Shown one piece after another: positions 9,422 through 17,577 of a stretch of DNA of 64,000 nucleotides. The stretch's first letter is position 1, and every line of letters starts with the position of its first letter. The DNA is from Amycolatopsis dendrobii (GTDB lineage: Bacteria > Actinomycetota > Actinomycetes > Mycobacteriales > Pseudonocardiaceae): assembly GCF_014145675.1 (NCBI RefSeq), contig NZ_JACGZW010000003.1, positions 62,001 through 126,000 on the forward strand. Reading direction: 5' to 3'. The notes under the pieces were generated by a model. The model was not told the origin of the DNA and did not search any database. It saw only the letters and a program-made list of their open reading frames with translations. The translations under genes were made by a program, and so were the position numbers.

Positions 9422-9957
9422 AAGCCGTTCCCGTGCCGTCGATTTCCGGCGTGTGGCTCTTTCAGCCGACACCGCACCGAGATGATCGCGGCTTCTTCTC
9501 GAGGACCTTCGACGCCGACGTCGCCCGGTCGGCCGGCATCGATCCGGACGCGTTCTTGCAGGACAGCGTGTCCCGCTCGGTGCGCGGCGTGGTGCGCGGG
9601 ATGCACCTGCGGTCCGGCGCCGGCGAGGCGAAGCTGGTGCGTTGTTCATACGGAGAGGTGTTCGACGTCGTGGTCGACCTGCGGCCGGACTCGCCGACTT
9701 TCCGTGCCATGGAAACGTTTCGCCTCTCCGGCGACACCCAGGAGAGCATCTACATCCCGGCCGGCTGCGCACACGGTTTCCAGGCGCTGAGCGACATCGC
9801 CGACGTGTCGTACCGGATCGACCGCGCGCACGACCCGTCCGAGGACGTCGCCATCGCGCACGACGACCCGGAGCTCGCCATCCCGTGGCCGCTGCCCGCG
9901 GCATTGCTGTCCGAACGCGACGCGTCGGCGCCAACGCTTGCCGATGCCTTGAGGTGA
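9418..9957 (+). CDS. dTDP-4-dehydrorhamnose 3,5-epimerase family protein
   Basis: 179 residues, GTG start overlapping the previous stop. It shows the RmlC cupin pattern: DDRGFFSRTF, a RGMHLR segment with the conserved histidine (RmlC has RGLHYQ), VVDLRPDSPTF, and IPAGCAHGF. RmlC epimerises a 4-keto-6-deoxy nucleotide sugar at C3 and C5. No rmlA, rmlB or rmlD is nearby, and the glutamine of the classical HYQ motif is replaced here by arginine. It may therefore work on the CDP- or other NDP-ketosugar made by this operon rather than in rhamnose synthesis. Confidence 0.8.
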   Translation: MKAVPVPSISGVWLFQPTPHRDDRGFFSRTFDADVARSAGIDPDAFLQDSVSRSVRGVVRGMHLRSGAGEAKLVRCSYGEVFDVVVDLRPDSPTFRAMETFRLSGDTQESIYIPAGCAHGFQALSDIADVSYRIDRAHDPSEDVAIAHDDPELAIPWPLPAALLSERDASAPTLADALR

Positions 9958-9963
9958 CCCGTC

Positions 9964-11274
9964 ATGGACCTGCCACTCTCCCGGATCGCGAACGAACGCC
10001 TGCACCGCGCCATCCCCGGCGGTGCGCACACCTACGCCAAAGGCGAGGACCAGTACCCGGAACATCTCGCACCGGTCATCTCGCACGGCCGCGGCGCCTA
10101 CGTCTGGGACGTCGACGGCAACCAGTACCTCGAATACGGCTCCGGCCTGCGCGCGGTCAGCCTCGGCCACGTGCATCCGCGGGTGACCTCGGCCGTGCAC
10201 GACGTGCTGGAGCGGGGCAACAACTTCGTCCGTCCATCCATTGTGGAGCTTGAGGCGGCGGAACAATTCCTGGAGACCGTGCCGACCGCGGACATGGTGA
10301 AGTTCGCGAAGAACGGCTCCGACGCGACGACCGCCGCGGTCCGGCTCGCCCGCGCCGCCACCGGGCGGCCGCTGGTCGCCCAGTGCGCCGACCACGCGTT
10401 CTTCTCCACCGACGACTGGTTCATCGGCACCACCCCGATGTCCGCCGGCATCCCCGCCGCGACGATGGCGATGACCGTGCCGTTCCCGTACGGCGATCTT
10501 CCGGCGACCGAACAGATGCTGCGGCAGTTCCACGGACAGGTGGCGTGCCTGATCCTGGAACCCACCAAAGGCGTGGCCCCGCCGGACGGCTATCTCGCCG
10601 GGCTGCTCGAACTCGCGCATCAGCACGGCGCGTTGGTGATCTTCGACGAGATGATCACCGGGTTCCGCTACTCCGAGCACGGCGCGCAGGGGTTGTACGG
10701 CGTGACGCCGGATCTCTCGACGTTCGGCAAGGCCCTCGGCAACGGCTTCGCGGTCGCTGCGCTGGCCGGCCGGCGGGACTTGATGGAACTGGGCGGGCTG
10801 CGGGATTCGCGGGACCGGGTGTTCCTGCTGTCGACGACGCACGGCGCGGAGACCCCCGCGCTGGCTGCCGCTATGGCGGTAATCGATGTCTACGCGGCGG
10901 AGGACGTGACGGCCCGCCTGCACGCGCTCGGGGCTCGGCTGGCTGCCGGAGTGACCGAGGTGGCGGCCGCACACGGAATCGGCGAACGGGTGCTGGTGCG
11001 GGGACGGGACAGCAATCTGGTGTTCGCGACCCTTGACGCGGATGGCGCGCCCTCGCAGGAGTATCGGACGCTGTTCATGCGGTGCCTGCTGGAGAACGGG
11101 GTGCTGGCTCCATCCTTTGTGGTCAGTGCGGCGATGACGGAGGAGGACATCGACCGGACGGTGGAGGTGGTCGCGTCGGCCTGCGTGGTGTACCGCAAGG
11201 CGCTGGAGGCCGGTGATCCCTCGCCGTGGCTGGGCGGGCGGCCGGTGAAGCCGGTGTTCCGCCGGAAAGCCTGA
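9964..11274 (+). CDS. glutamate-1-semialdehyde aminomutase-like PLP aminotransferase
   Basis: 436 residues, class III PLP fold. FDEMITGFR at 228-236 supplies the cofactor-ring aspartate, and STFGKALGNG places the Schiff-base lysine at K256. It looks like HemL, but this position at the end of a sugar operon is typical of HemL paralogues that serve polysaccharide or natural-product pathways, so a role in haem synthesis is unlikely. Transamination of a keto sugar or supply of an amino-keto building block is possible. It starts 6 nt after the RmlC-like gene and is the last gene of the operon. Confidence 0.8.
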   Translation: MDLPLSRIANERLHRAIPGGAHTYAKGEDQYPEHLAPVISHGRGAYVWDVDGNQYLEYGSGLRAVSLGHVHPRVTSAVHDVLERGNNFVRPSIVELEAAEQFLETVPTADMVKFAKNGSDATTAAVRLARAATGRPLVAQCADHAFFSTDDWFIGTTPMSAGIPAATMAMTVPFPYGDLPATEQMLRQFHGQVACLILEPTKGVAPPDGYLAGLLELAHQHGALVIFDEMITGFRYSEHGAQGLYGVTPDLSTFGKALGNGFAVAALAGRRDLMELGGLRDSRDRVFLLSTTHGAETPALAAAMAVIDVYAAEDVTARLHALGARLAAGVTEVAAAHGIGERVLVRGRDSNLVFATLDADGAPSQEYRTLFMRCLLENGVLAPSFVVSAAMTEEDIDRTVEVVASACVVYRKALEAGDPSPWLGGRPVKPVFRRKA

Positions 11275-11619
11275 CTCACCTCGCCCCGGCCCAACGTCTG
11301 CGAGGGGAACCTGCACGGACTCTGATTCCTCAAGGTGGCTCTCACGACCCTCGGCAGGCGGCGTGATGGGTGCGGCTGAGACGTGTCCGCCCAGGCCGAA
11401 TCCGCTGGCGGACCGTTAGCTTGCGTCGGAGGCGACGCGGGCGGCGGAACTGGGCATGCCGTCCGTGAGGGAATCTCGCGGATCTGTTCGCAACGGGCAG
11501 CCCCGTCGATCTTCGCGCGTCTGCCGGTTAGCCGCCCGAACCGGGGTGTGCGCGCCGTGTGAGCCGCGTGTGAGCGGTGGCGGGCACTGTCGAGCTCACC
11601 GCACGAGAAGGAGGTTGTC
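11275..11619. other. intergenic region holding a degenerate repeat and the small-ORF leader
   Basis: 345 bases between the glycan operon and the small ORF. It holds one degenerate copy of the GAGGGGAACC...CTCTGATTCC repeat (11289-11325) and a fragment of the same family, CCGTGAGGGAATC, near 11464. A doubled CGTGTGAGC lies near 11560, and a very strong AAGGAGG ribosome-binding site sits at 11608-11614. I see no other credible gene in it. The promoter for the downstream genes must lie here but no clear -35/-10 pair stands out. Confidence 0.6.
11289..11325. repeat. dispersed GAGGGGAACC / CTCTGATTCC repeat, copy 1
   Basis: Shares GAGGGGAACC, then a variable 6-9 nt, then CTCTGATTCC and CTCA with the copy at 12998-13035. 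The arms GAGG and CCTC can pair weakly. It lies just downstream of a stop codon, as do the other copies in this window, so it may act as a 3'-end or terminator element. Confidence 0.5.
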
Positions 11620-11808
11620 TTGCATGACGCAGTGAGCGCGGGAGCCGGGCCGGTCGGTCTGTTCCTCGCCGACGGCACTCGCCTCGGCGCACTGCTGCGG
11701 GACGGCCAAGGCGTCGCCCTCGGCTACGCCGCCGTGCTCGTCCGGCAGCAGTTCGCCTGGGCAAGCGGCCACGGCTCGTTCGAAGACGCCCTTTCTCGCT
11801 GGTTCTGA
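11620..11808 (+). CDS. small 62-residue protein of unknown function
   Basis: A TTG start with an ideal AAGGAGG site 5 nt upstream opens a 62-codon frame with strongly GC-biased third positions, both signs of a real gene. The nearby ATG at 11624 is in another frame and stops after three codons. The product has a GLFLADGTRLGALL segment and ends with EDALSRWF. I see no signal peptide, membrane span or cysteine motif and cannot name the family. It lies 22 nt upstream of the SGNH hydrolase gene and is probably cotranscribed with it. Confidence 0.55.
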   Translation: MHDAVSAGAGPVGLFLADGTRLGALLRDGQGVALGYAAVLVRQQFAWASGHGSFEDALSRWF

Positions 11809-11830
11809 CCCGCACCTGGAGGTAGACATC

Positions 11831-12988
11831 ATGGAAAACCGCTGGATCGCTGCTTGGGGAACCGCGCAGCAGCTGGCACCCGCGGCCGAGTCGGGCGGTG
11901 GGCCGGAGATGCCCGACGAGGCACTGCCGGAACCGACTCTCGACACCGTGAGCGCACAAACCGTCCGCATGGTGGCGCGTTCGACGGTCGGCGGATCGGC
12001 TGTGCGCGTCGCACTTTCGAACTCCTTCGGCCACGCGCCAGTCCGCATCGGCGCGGCCTTCCTCGACGGCACGCGGCTGACCTTCAGCGATCGTCCCGAA
12101 GTGGTGCTGCCGACTGGCGCGCAGATCTGCAGCGACCCGATCGAGCACGCCGTCTCCGCGCAGACCGACCTGACCGTCTCGCTGTATCTCCCGGGCGAGA
12201 AGGTCACCCCGACGATCCACGAGGTCGGGCTCCGCACCGCGTGGCTCGCCCCCGGCGACCAGACCGCCGAATCGGAACTGCGGGACGCCACCGAGTTCCA
12301 GTCGTACCTGTGGCTCACCGGCATCGACGTGCTCGCGCCGGGTACCGCCGCCACCGTCATCGCCTTCGGCGACTCGCTGGTGGACGGGATGGAGACCACG
12401 CCCGGCGCCGACGCGCCCTGGCCCTCGGTGCTCGCCCGCCGACTCGCCGCCGAGCCAGGTCTTCCGCCCCGCGCGGTGGTCAACATGGGTATCTCCGGCA
12501 ACCGCGTCCTGCGCGAGACGGACGGCATGGGCACCAGCGCGCTGGCCCGCTTCGACCGCGACGTGCTGGCCCGCCCCGGCGCCCGCTGGCTCGTCCTCTT
12601 CGAGGGCGGCAACGACCTGATTTTCGGCTCCCTGCCAGGAATGCCGGACAGCGAACGGGCCACCGCGGACGACCTCATCGACGGCTATCGCCTGCTGCTC
12701 GCCCGAGCGCGCGCACACGGCCTGCGTGTGATCGGCTGCACGCTGCCGCCGATCGGTGGCTCCCCGGTCTTCACACCGGAGTTCGAGGAAGCCCGCCAGC
12801 AGGTGAACCGCTGGATCCGCGACAGCGGCGAGTTCGACGCGGTCACCGACCTCGAAGCGGCGCTGCGCGATCCAGCCGATCCGACGAAGACACGCGCCGA
12901 ACTGGTCACCGCCGACGGCGTCCACCCGAACGACGCCGGACACACGGCGATCGCCGACGCCTTCGACCTGGAACTATTCCGGCACTAG
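11831..12988 (+). CDS. SGNH/GDSL-family hydrolase
   Basis: 385 residues. Block I is FGDSLVDG near residue 180 with the nucleophilic serine, block II is the glycine in MGISGNRVL, block III is the asparagine in GGNDL, and block V is DGVHPNDAGH near 361-370 with the catalytic Asp-His pair. The first 160 or so residues form a beta-rich N-terminal module, as in GDSL esterases that deacylate carbohydrates or plant material. There is no signal peptide, which is unusual for this subgroup, many of which are secreted. It may act on acylated sugars of the neighbouring glycan pathway, but its substrate is unknown. Confidence 0.82.
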   Translation: MENRWIAAWGTAQQLAPAAESGGGPEMPDEALPEPTLDTVSAQTVRMVARSTVGGSAVRVALSNSFGHAPVRIGAAFLDGTRLTFSDRPEVVLPTGAQICSDPIEHAVSAQTDLTVSLYLPGEKVTPTIHEVGLRTAWLAPGDQTAESELRDATEFQSYLWLTGIDVLAPGTAATVIAFGDSLVDGMETTPGADAPWPSVLARRLAAEPGLPPRAVVNMGISGNRVLRETDGMGTSALARFDRDVLARPGARWLVLFEGGNDLIFGSLPGMPDSERATADDLIDGYRLLLARARAHGLRVIGCTLPPIGGSPVFTPEFEEARQQVNRWIRDSGEFDAVTDLEAALRDPADPTKTRAELVTADGVHPNDAGHTAIADAFDLELFRH

Positions 12989-12997
12989 CCCGACTGT

Positions 12998-13035
12998 CCG
13001 TGAGGGGAACCCTGAGGGGCTCTGATTCCCTCACC
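12998..13035. terminator. convergent-gene hairpin, copy 2 of the dispersed repeat
   Basis: GTGAGGG at 13000-13006 pairs with CCCTCAC at 13028-13034, extended by AA/TT after a one-base bulge. It sits between two convergent genes and overlaps the stop of the PAP2 gene at 13031, so it can end transcription from both sides. The sequence belongs to the same repeat family as 11289-11325 and 30150-30228. Confidence 0.6.
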
Positions 13036-13684
13036 GACGATCCGCGACCCGGTCGATCCAATACGCCGTGACCGGCACGATCGCCAGCGCCGCCGCGAAG
13101 CCGCCGATCGTGTCGGTCGGGTAATGCGCACCCAACCCGACCTCAGCCCATGCCATCAGGAACCCGAACACCAAAGCCAGCCCCAGCGCCCACGCCACCG
13201 CAGCGACCCGGCCCCGCCGACCGGCCACGACGTAAGCTCCGATCAACGCCAAAGCCGTCGCGAAGGCGGTGTGGCCGCTGGGGAACGACAGATAGCTCCC
13301 GTGGATCGTCCGCCCGGTGAGCGGCTTCAGCACCGAAGTCACCCCGACCGTCAGCCCGCAGCCGACCACCGCCAGCACCGCCGTCCGGAGGCGGTGGGTC
13401 AGCAGGCAACCGCCGATCACCAGGATCAGGATCAGCACCGCGCCCAACGGTTCGCCGCAGAAGTCGATCGCCGTCGCGAAGTACCACCACGGGTCGGGGA
13501 TGAGGTCCGGGCCGGGCAGGAGCGGGGCGTCGAACGCGCTCGGCACCGAGTGGCCGGCGAAGCGCAGGCCGAGAGCGATCAGCGCCAGGAAGCCGAGCAC
13601 GGCCAAGACCAGCGAAGGCGTGCGCAGAACGGCCGGAAGCGCCCGGGGCGAGGTCTTCAGTCGGTCGCGCACAACTTCCTTCAT
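13031..13684 (-). CDS. PAP2-superfamily membrane phosphatase
   Basis: 217 residues with about six membrane spans. The C2 motif FPSGHT is intact and the C3 region ends with AHYPTD, supplying both histidines. However, C1 reads KPLTGRTIHG rather than the KX6RP form, and the C3 arginine position appears to be glutamate (AEVGLGAH). Family members remove phosphate from lipid pyrophosphates such as undecaprenyl diphosphate. In this cluster it may recycle the lipid carrier of the exopolysaccharide, although the altered motifs make catalytic activity uncertain. It is the last gene of a minus-strand operon and overlaps the upstream glycosyltransferase by 4 nt. Confidence 0.78.
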   Translation of the reverse strand: MKEVVRDRLKTSPRALPAVLRTPSLVLAVLGFLALIALGLRFAGHSVPSAFDAPLLPGPDLIPDPWWYFATAIDFCGEPLGAVLILILVIGGCLLTHRLRTAVLAVVGCGLTVGVTSVLKPLTGRTIHGSYLSFPSGHTAFATALALIGAYVVAGRRGRVAAVAWALGLALVFGFLMAWAEVGLGAHYPTDTIGGFAAALAIVPVTAYWIDRVADRR

Positions 13685-14850
13685 ACCGTGGAAATCGCTT
13701 CCGCATAGCCGTCGAGCAGCCGTTTCAGCCCGACTTCCGGGGTGAAGTCCGTGTCGTACCGCTGCCGCGCGGCCTCGCCCATCTTCTGGTTCAGCTCGAC
13801 GTCGGCCACCTCGCACAAAGCCGAGGCCAGCGCCGCCGCGTCGCCGGGGGTGTGCAGCAAACCGGTTACGCCGTCGGTGACGAGTTCTTCGAACGCTCCG
13901 TGTGCGGGCGCGACCGTCGGCACCCCGGCGGCCATCGCCTCCACCACCACGAGACCAAACGCTTCCAGCCACGTCGAGGGCACCACGACCGCTGCCGCTC
14001 GGGCGATCAGTTCCTGGCACGAAGCCCGGTCCTGGAGTCCGACGTACGACACGTTCTCCCGTCCGGCGGCCCAGGCCGCGACGTCGTCGGACAGCGGCCC
14101 GGTCCCGGCGATCAGCAACGGCAGCTTGCCGGAGTACCGCTCCCACGCCGCCCTGAGCAGCGGGATGCCTTTCTCCTCGGTGAGCCGCCCCAGGAACAGG
14201 AGGTGCTCGCCGTCGCCCACGCGCCGCCGGCCCTGGTCCGGAACGAAGTTGTGCTTGACCGTCATCCGCGCGGCGGGCAGGCCCGCGTCCACGAGAAGGC
14301 GGCGCTGGGCGTCGGAGATGCAGAAGAATCGGGTCACGCCGGTGCGCCAGCGCTCCCGGTTGACCAGCAGGTTGACCGCCATCGGCACGGTCGCCGCGGC
14401 GGAGTCGCGGTAGCAGCCGTGCCGGACGGCGGGCACCGGCAGACCGCCGACGCAATCGGTGCAGATCCGGCCGTCGCGGTAGAGCGTGCCGGGTGGGCAG
14501 ACGAGGCCGTAGTTGTGCAGCGTCGCGACCACCGGCACCCGCGCGTCCGCGCACGCGGCCAGCACCGACGGCGACAGCAGCGGGAAGGTGTTGTGGACGT
14601 GCACGACGTCCGGCCGCTCCCTGCGCAACTGGGCCAGCAACGCCGTCCGCGACGCGCGGTTCCACGGCACTTGCAGCGGCACCAACGCCTTGCGCGCCAA
14701 CGGCATCGAGGCGATGTCGTCGCTGTGCCGCTCGAACCGCCGGACGTCGACGCCGGCCGAGGTCAGCAGCGAGACCTCGGCGTCGACCACGTTGTTCTCG
14801 CCGCTCGGCTGCTCCGACCGATAGCGGTTGTGCACCACCAGAACCTTCAC
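13681..14850 (-). CDS. family 4 glycosyltransferase
   Basis: 389 residues, GT-B fold. The N-terminus is VLVVHNRYRSEQPSGENN; a VHVHNTFPLLSP segment and a CDCxGG-like cysteine cluster (CTDCVGG) follow. The C-terminal donor domain has FLGRLTEEKG and the acidic STWLEAFGLVVVEAMAAG, an E-x7-E motif typical of GT4. It should transfer a sugar onto the growing polymer unit. The ATG overlaps the stop of the O-antigen ligase-like gene upstream. Confidence 0.85.
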   Translation of the reverse strand: MKVLVVHNRYRSEQPSGENNVVDAEVSLLTSAGVDVRRFERHSDDIASMPLARKALVPLQVPWNRASRTALLAQLRRERPDVVHVHNTFPLLSPSVLAACADARVPVVATLHNYGLVCPPGTLYRDGRICTDCVGGLPVPAVRHGCYRDSAAATVPMAVNLLVNRERWRTGVTRFFCISDAQRRLLVDAGLPAARMTVKHNFVPDQGRRRVGDGEHLLFLGRLTEEKGIPLLRAAWERYSGKLPLLIAGTGPLSDDVAAWAAGRENVSYVGLQDRASCQELIARAAAVVVPSTWLEAFGLVVVEAMAAGVPTVAPAHGAFEELVTDGVTGLLHTPGDAAALASALCEVADVELNQKMGEAARQRYDTDFTPEVGLKRLLDGYAEAISTV

Positions 14851-16055
14851 GCCAGCTTCTCCCTCGCTGGAGCCTCGCCCGTGGCCAGCAACGACGCGGC
14901 GACCGCCAGATGCAGCAGATACGGCGACGCGTCGCCGAGCCCGGCTTCGGTGTAGGAAGCGGAAACGCAGTACGCGATCAGGAAGATCGCGCAGGCCCTG
15001 GCCAGCGACGGCGGCCGCAGCACCGCGATCGCGATCAGCACCAGCAGGATCGCCGCGACGATCCCGATCCCGACGAAGCCCTGCTCGTGGTAGATCGCCA
15101 GCCAGCTGTTGTCGATCGGCAGGCCGTCATAGGACTTGTCGGTGAGACCGACGCCGAAGATGTACTCGAATCCGGTCCTCGGCGCGGACAGCAACGCGTC
15201 CCACACCTTCGCGCGGCCGGTCAGGCTGGAGAAATCGTCGGTGCTCTGGCCGCGCAGGAACCACGCCTGCAGCAGGCCGCCCAGCACCACCGCGGCGAAG
15301 CCCGCCACGAGCACGATCCCGGCGAACACCTTCCGCGCCCGCGCGCTGACCAGGCCCTGCGACAGCAGCGCGACGATCAGCCCGGCGACGAGCCCGAGCG
15401 TCGCGGTGCGGGTGTGCGTCAGCAGCAGCACCCCGAGCGACGGCACGACGACGATCAACGCGCTCTTGGCGTCCGTCCGTTTGCCCAGCCACAGCAGCAC
15501 CGCGAGGCCCGCGATCACCGCCGCGTACTGGCCGATCTGCGGCGGCGTCAGCGGCCACACCGCGCCGGTGAGCCTGCCGCCGTAGATGTCCGGCATCGCC
15601 TTGCCCGGCGCGATCACCAGGCCGAGCACCACCGAAATCAGCACCGCGCCGAACATCCGGATGTGCGCCCGCACGAACGTGAACGCCCCGTCCCACCAGC
15701 CGCTGAGCAGCCAGAGCGTCGCGACGAACACGGCGAACCGGAAGCAGCGGAACAGCGCGCCGAAGCCGGATTCCAGGTGCACGCTGGCCACGATGCTCGT
15801 GAGCAGCAGAAAGGACAGGAGCATCAGGTACGCGCTCGGCCGGATCCTGATCCGCAGGTTCACCATCAGTGCGAGCAGGAACGCGGCCATCAGCGAGCCC
15901 ATGGTGACCAGCTGGATCACCGTGCGCGGCAACGGGATCACCGTCTGCGCGCCGGCCGAGCCGAGGGTGTTGAGGATGAGCAGCGCCCAAGCCGCGCTTA
16001 CCGCTTTCGGCGCCGATTTCGTTTCGGCGGGCAACGTGGCGGTCAATTCGGCCAT
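14847..16055 (-). CDS. O-antigen ligase/Wzy-like polymerase
   Basis: 402 residues with roughly ten to eleven hydrophobic spans and one long extracytoplasmic loop containing the GRAKVWDALL segment (usual form GR...W), which marks the O-antigen ligase (WaaL/Wzy/RfaL) family. In a Gram-positive bacterium this protein most likely polymerises lipid-linked repeat units outside the membrane, or ligates glycan to an acceptor. It lies directly between a glycosyltransferase (4-nt overlap) and the beta-helix lipoprotein (1-nt gap). Sequence alone cannot separate polymerase from ligase. Confidence 0.78.
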   Translation of the reverse strand: MAELTATLPAETKSAPKAVSAAWALLILNTLGSAGAQTVIPLPRTVIQLVTMGSLMAAFLLALMVNLRIRIRPSAYLMLLSFLLLTSIVASVHLESGFGALFRCFRFAVFVATLWLLSGWWDGAFTFVRAHIRMFGAVLISVVLGLVIAPGKAMPDIYGGRLTGAVWPLTPPQIGQYAAVIAGLAVLLWLGKRTDAKSALIVVVPSLGVLLLTHTRTATLGLVAGLIVALLSQGLVSARARKVFAGIVLVAGFAAVVLGGLLQAWFLRGQSTDDFSSLTGRAKVWDALLSAPRTGFEYIFGVGLTDKSYDGLPIDNSWLAIYHEQGFVGIGIVAAILLVLIAIAVLRPPSLARACAIFLIAYCVSASYTEAGLGDASPYLLHLAVAASLLATGEAPAREKLA

Positions 16056-16056
16056 G

Positions 16057-17577
16057 TCAGCCCCCGTTCGGCTTATAACTGGAATTCGCGTCCTGGCGGT
16101 ACGGCGCGCTCTGCCATTCGCCGATGCCGATGATGTTGCTCATTTCCTTGGCGACGAACGTCCACGGCCCGGCGTACGCGTTGTCGTGCCAGGAATTGTC
16201 CTGCTGGAACGTGATCGCCTGCTGAATCACCGCGCCCTGATACGGCGACCAGTCCGGGTAGCTGCCGAAGTTCGACAGCACGCCCGTCCGGCCGCACACC
16301 TCCTCGCAGCCGAGCGCCTTCGAGTTGAGCGTGAACTGGTTGTGCTGCACCACGACCCGCTGGGTCTTCCACCGGCAGTCGCCGTACAGCGGCTTCTTCG
16401 CGATCCCCGGCGCGGAACAGGTGCTGACGTTCGGCACGAGTTTCGTGCACGAGCCGCTGGAGGTGTTGGCCGGGCTGTTGCAGAACCGGTCCGCGTTCTC
16501 CCACAGGATGACGCCGTTCCAGTTGTCCTGCAGCAGGTTTCCGGAAATTTCCAGATTGCTCGTCCGAGCCTTCAACCGCGGTTCGCCGCCGGATTCGGAA
16601 AGGTAGATCGTCGCCGACGGGAACGGGTCGCCCCGATCGGCGTGCGCACGGCCGTCAGGCAGGTTGTTGCGGCGGAAGGTGTTGTTGCGGATGACCGCGT
16701 TGTAGCTGGTCTCGTAAATGATCGCGGCGCTGTCGTTGTTCTCGATCAGGTTGCCCTCGATCAGGAAATCGTTGTTGTTCGTGTCGGCCCACAGCCCGGT
16801 GCCGCGGTTGTCGTGGATCCAGTTGCCGACGACGTCCGCGCCGTCCACCGCCCAGAACTTCATGCCGCCGGTGCAGCCGCACTCCGGGACCTTGGCCTCC
16901 CAGTTCGCGGTGTTGTTGCCGGTGACCTCGGTGCCGCGCAGCACCAGCCCGGTCACCGCCGCGGAACCGGAGTAGGCGTTCAGGCCGTACTGCCCGTTGC
17001 GCCGCAAGCAACTGTCGAGGATCTGCTGTTTCGGCCCGGCCATCAGCCCGGCCCCGTCGTTGTCCTGCACGGTCAGGTGCTGGATGACCCAGCCGGGCGC
17101 CGAATCGTGGTTGACCACGCCCTCGTCGCGCGGCGCGGTGAAGCCCTGCACGGTGAACGAGGCGAGCCGGACGTCCTTGGCCGGGCCGGCGAAGGCGTAC
17201 CGGTTCTTCTTGCGCCCGTCGAAGACCGCGCCGGGAGCGCCGAGGTAAACGTCGCCGTCCTTGGGCTGTACCTGGGCGTACTCGTCGTCGCTGAGCCGGT
17301 GCGTGCCGGGGGCGAGCCAGAACGTGGTGCCCGCCGGGGAGTTCTTCGTCTTCGTCGGCAAATCGTCCACCACGGCCGGATCCACCGGGACGGCACCGGC
17401 GGGCGCGGCCGCCGGACCCGGCGGCACGTGGTCGCAGACCGCGGCGACCGGGCCCCGCGGCGACGTCGATCCGGCGGCCGGAGCGGGCGCGGCTCCGGAC
17501 GAGCTGCACGAAGCCAGCGCGAGCGGGAGCAGCACTCCCAGCAGCAAAGTCCTTCGCACGGCGGATCCTCTCGACAT
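16057..17577 (-). CDS. right-handed parallel beta-helix lipoprotein
   Basis: 506 residues. A basic N-terminus (RR at 8-9) and hydrophobic stretch lead to the lipobox LASC with C24, so the protein should be a lipoprotein on the outer face of the membrane, followed by a Pro/Ala/Ser linker. The rest shows repeated short strands with asparagine ladders (DNRGTGLW, ENNDSAAI, NNTFRRNN) typical of right-handed beta helices such as polysaccharide lyases and epimerases. About a dozen cysteines are present, unusual for such folds. It could bind, cleave or epimerise the exported polymer, comparable to AlgG or AlgX-type periplasmic factors in alginate clusters; this is inference. Confidence 0.8.
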   Translation of the reverse strand: MSRGSAVRRTLLLGVLLPLALASCSSSGAAPAPAAGSTSPRGPVAAVCDHVPPGPAAAPAGAVPVDPAVVDDLPTKTKNSPAGTTFWLAPGTHRLSDDEYAQVQPKDGDVYLGAPGAVFDGRKKNRYAFAGPAKDVRLASFTVQGFTAPRDEGVVNHDSAPGWVIQHLTVQDNDGAGLMAGPKQQILDSCLRRNGQYGLNAYSGSAAVTGLVLRGTEVTGNNTANWEAKVPECGCTGGMKFWAVDGADVVGNWIHDNRGTGLWADTNNNDFLIEGNLIENNDSAAIIYETSYNAVIRNNTFRRNNLPDGRAHADRGDPFPSATIYLSESGGEPRLKARTSNLEISGNLLQDNWNGVILWENADRFCNSPANTSSGSCTKLVPNVSTCSAPGIAKKPLYGDCRWKTQRVVVQHNQFTLNSKALGCEEVCGRTGVLSNFGSYPDWSPYQGAVIQQAITFQQDNSWHDNAYAGPWTFVAKEMSNIIGIGEWQSAPYRQDANSSYKPNGG

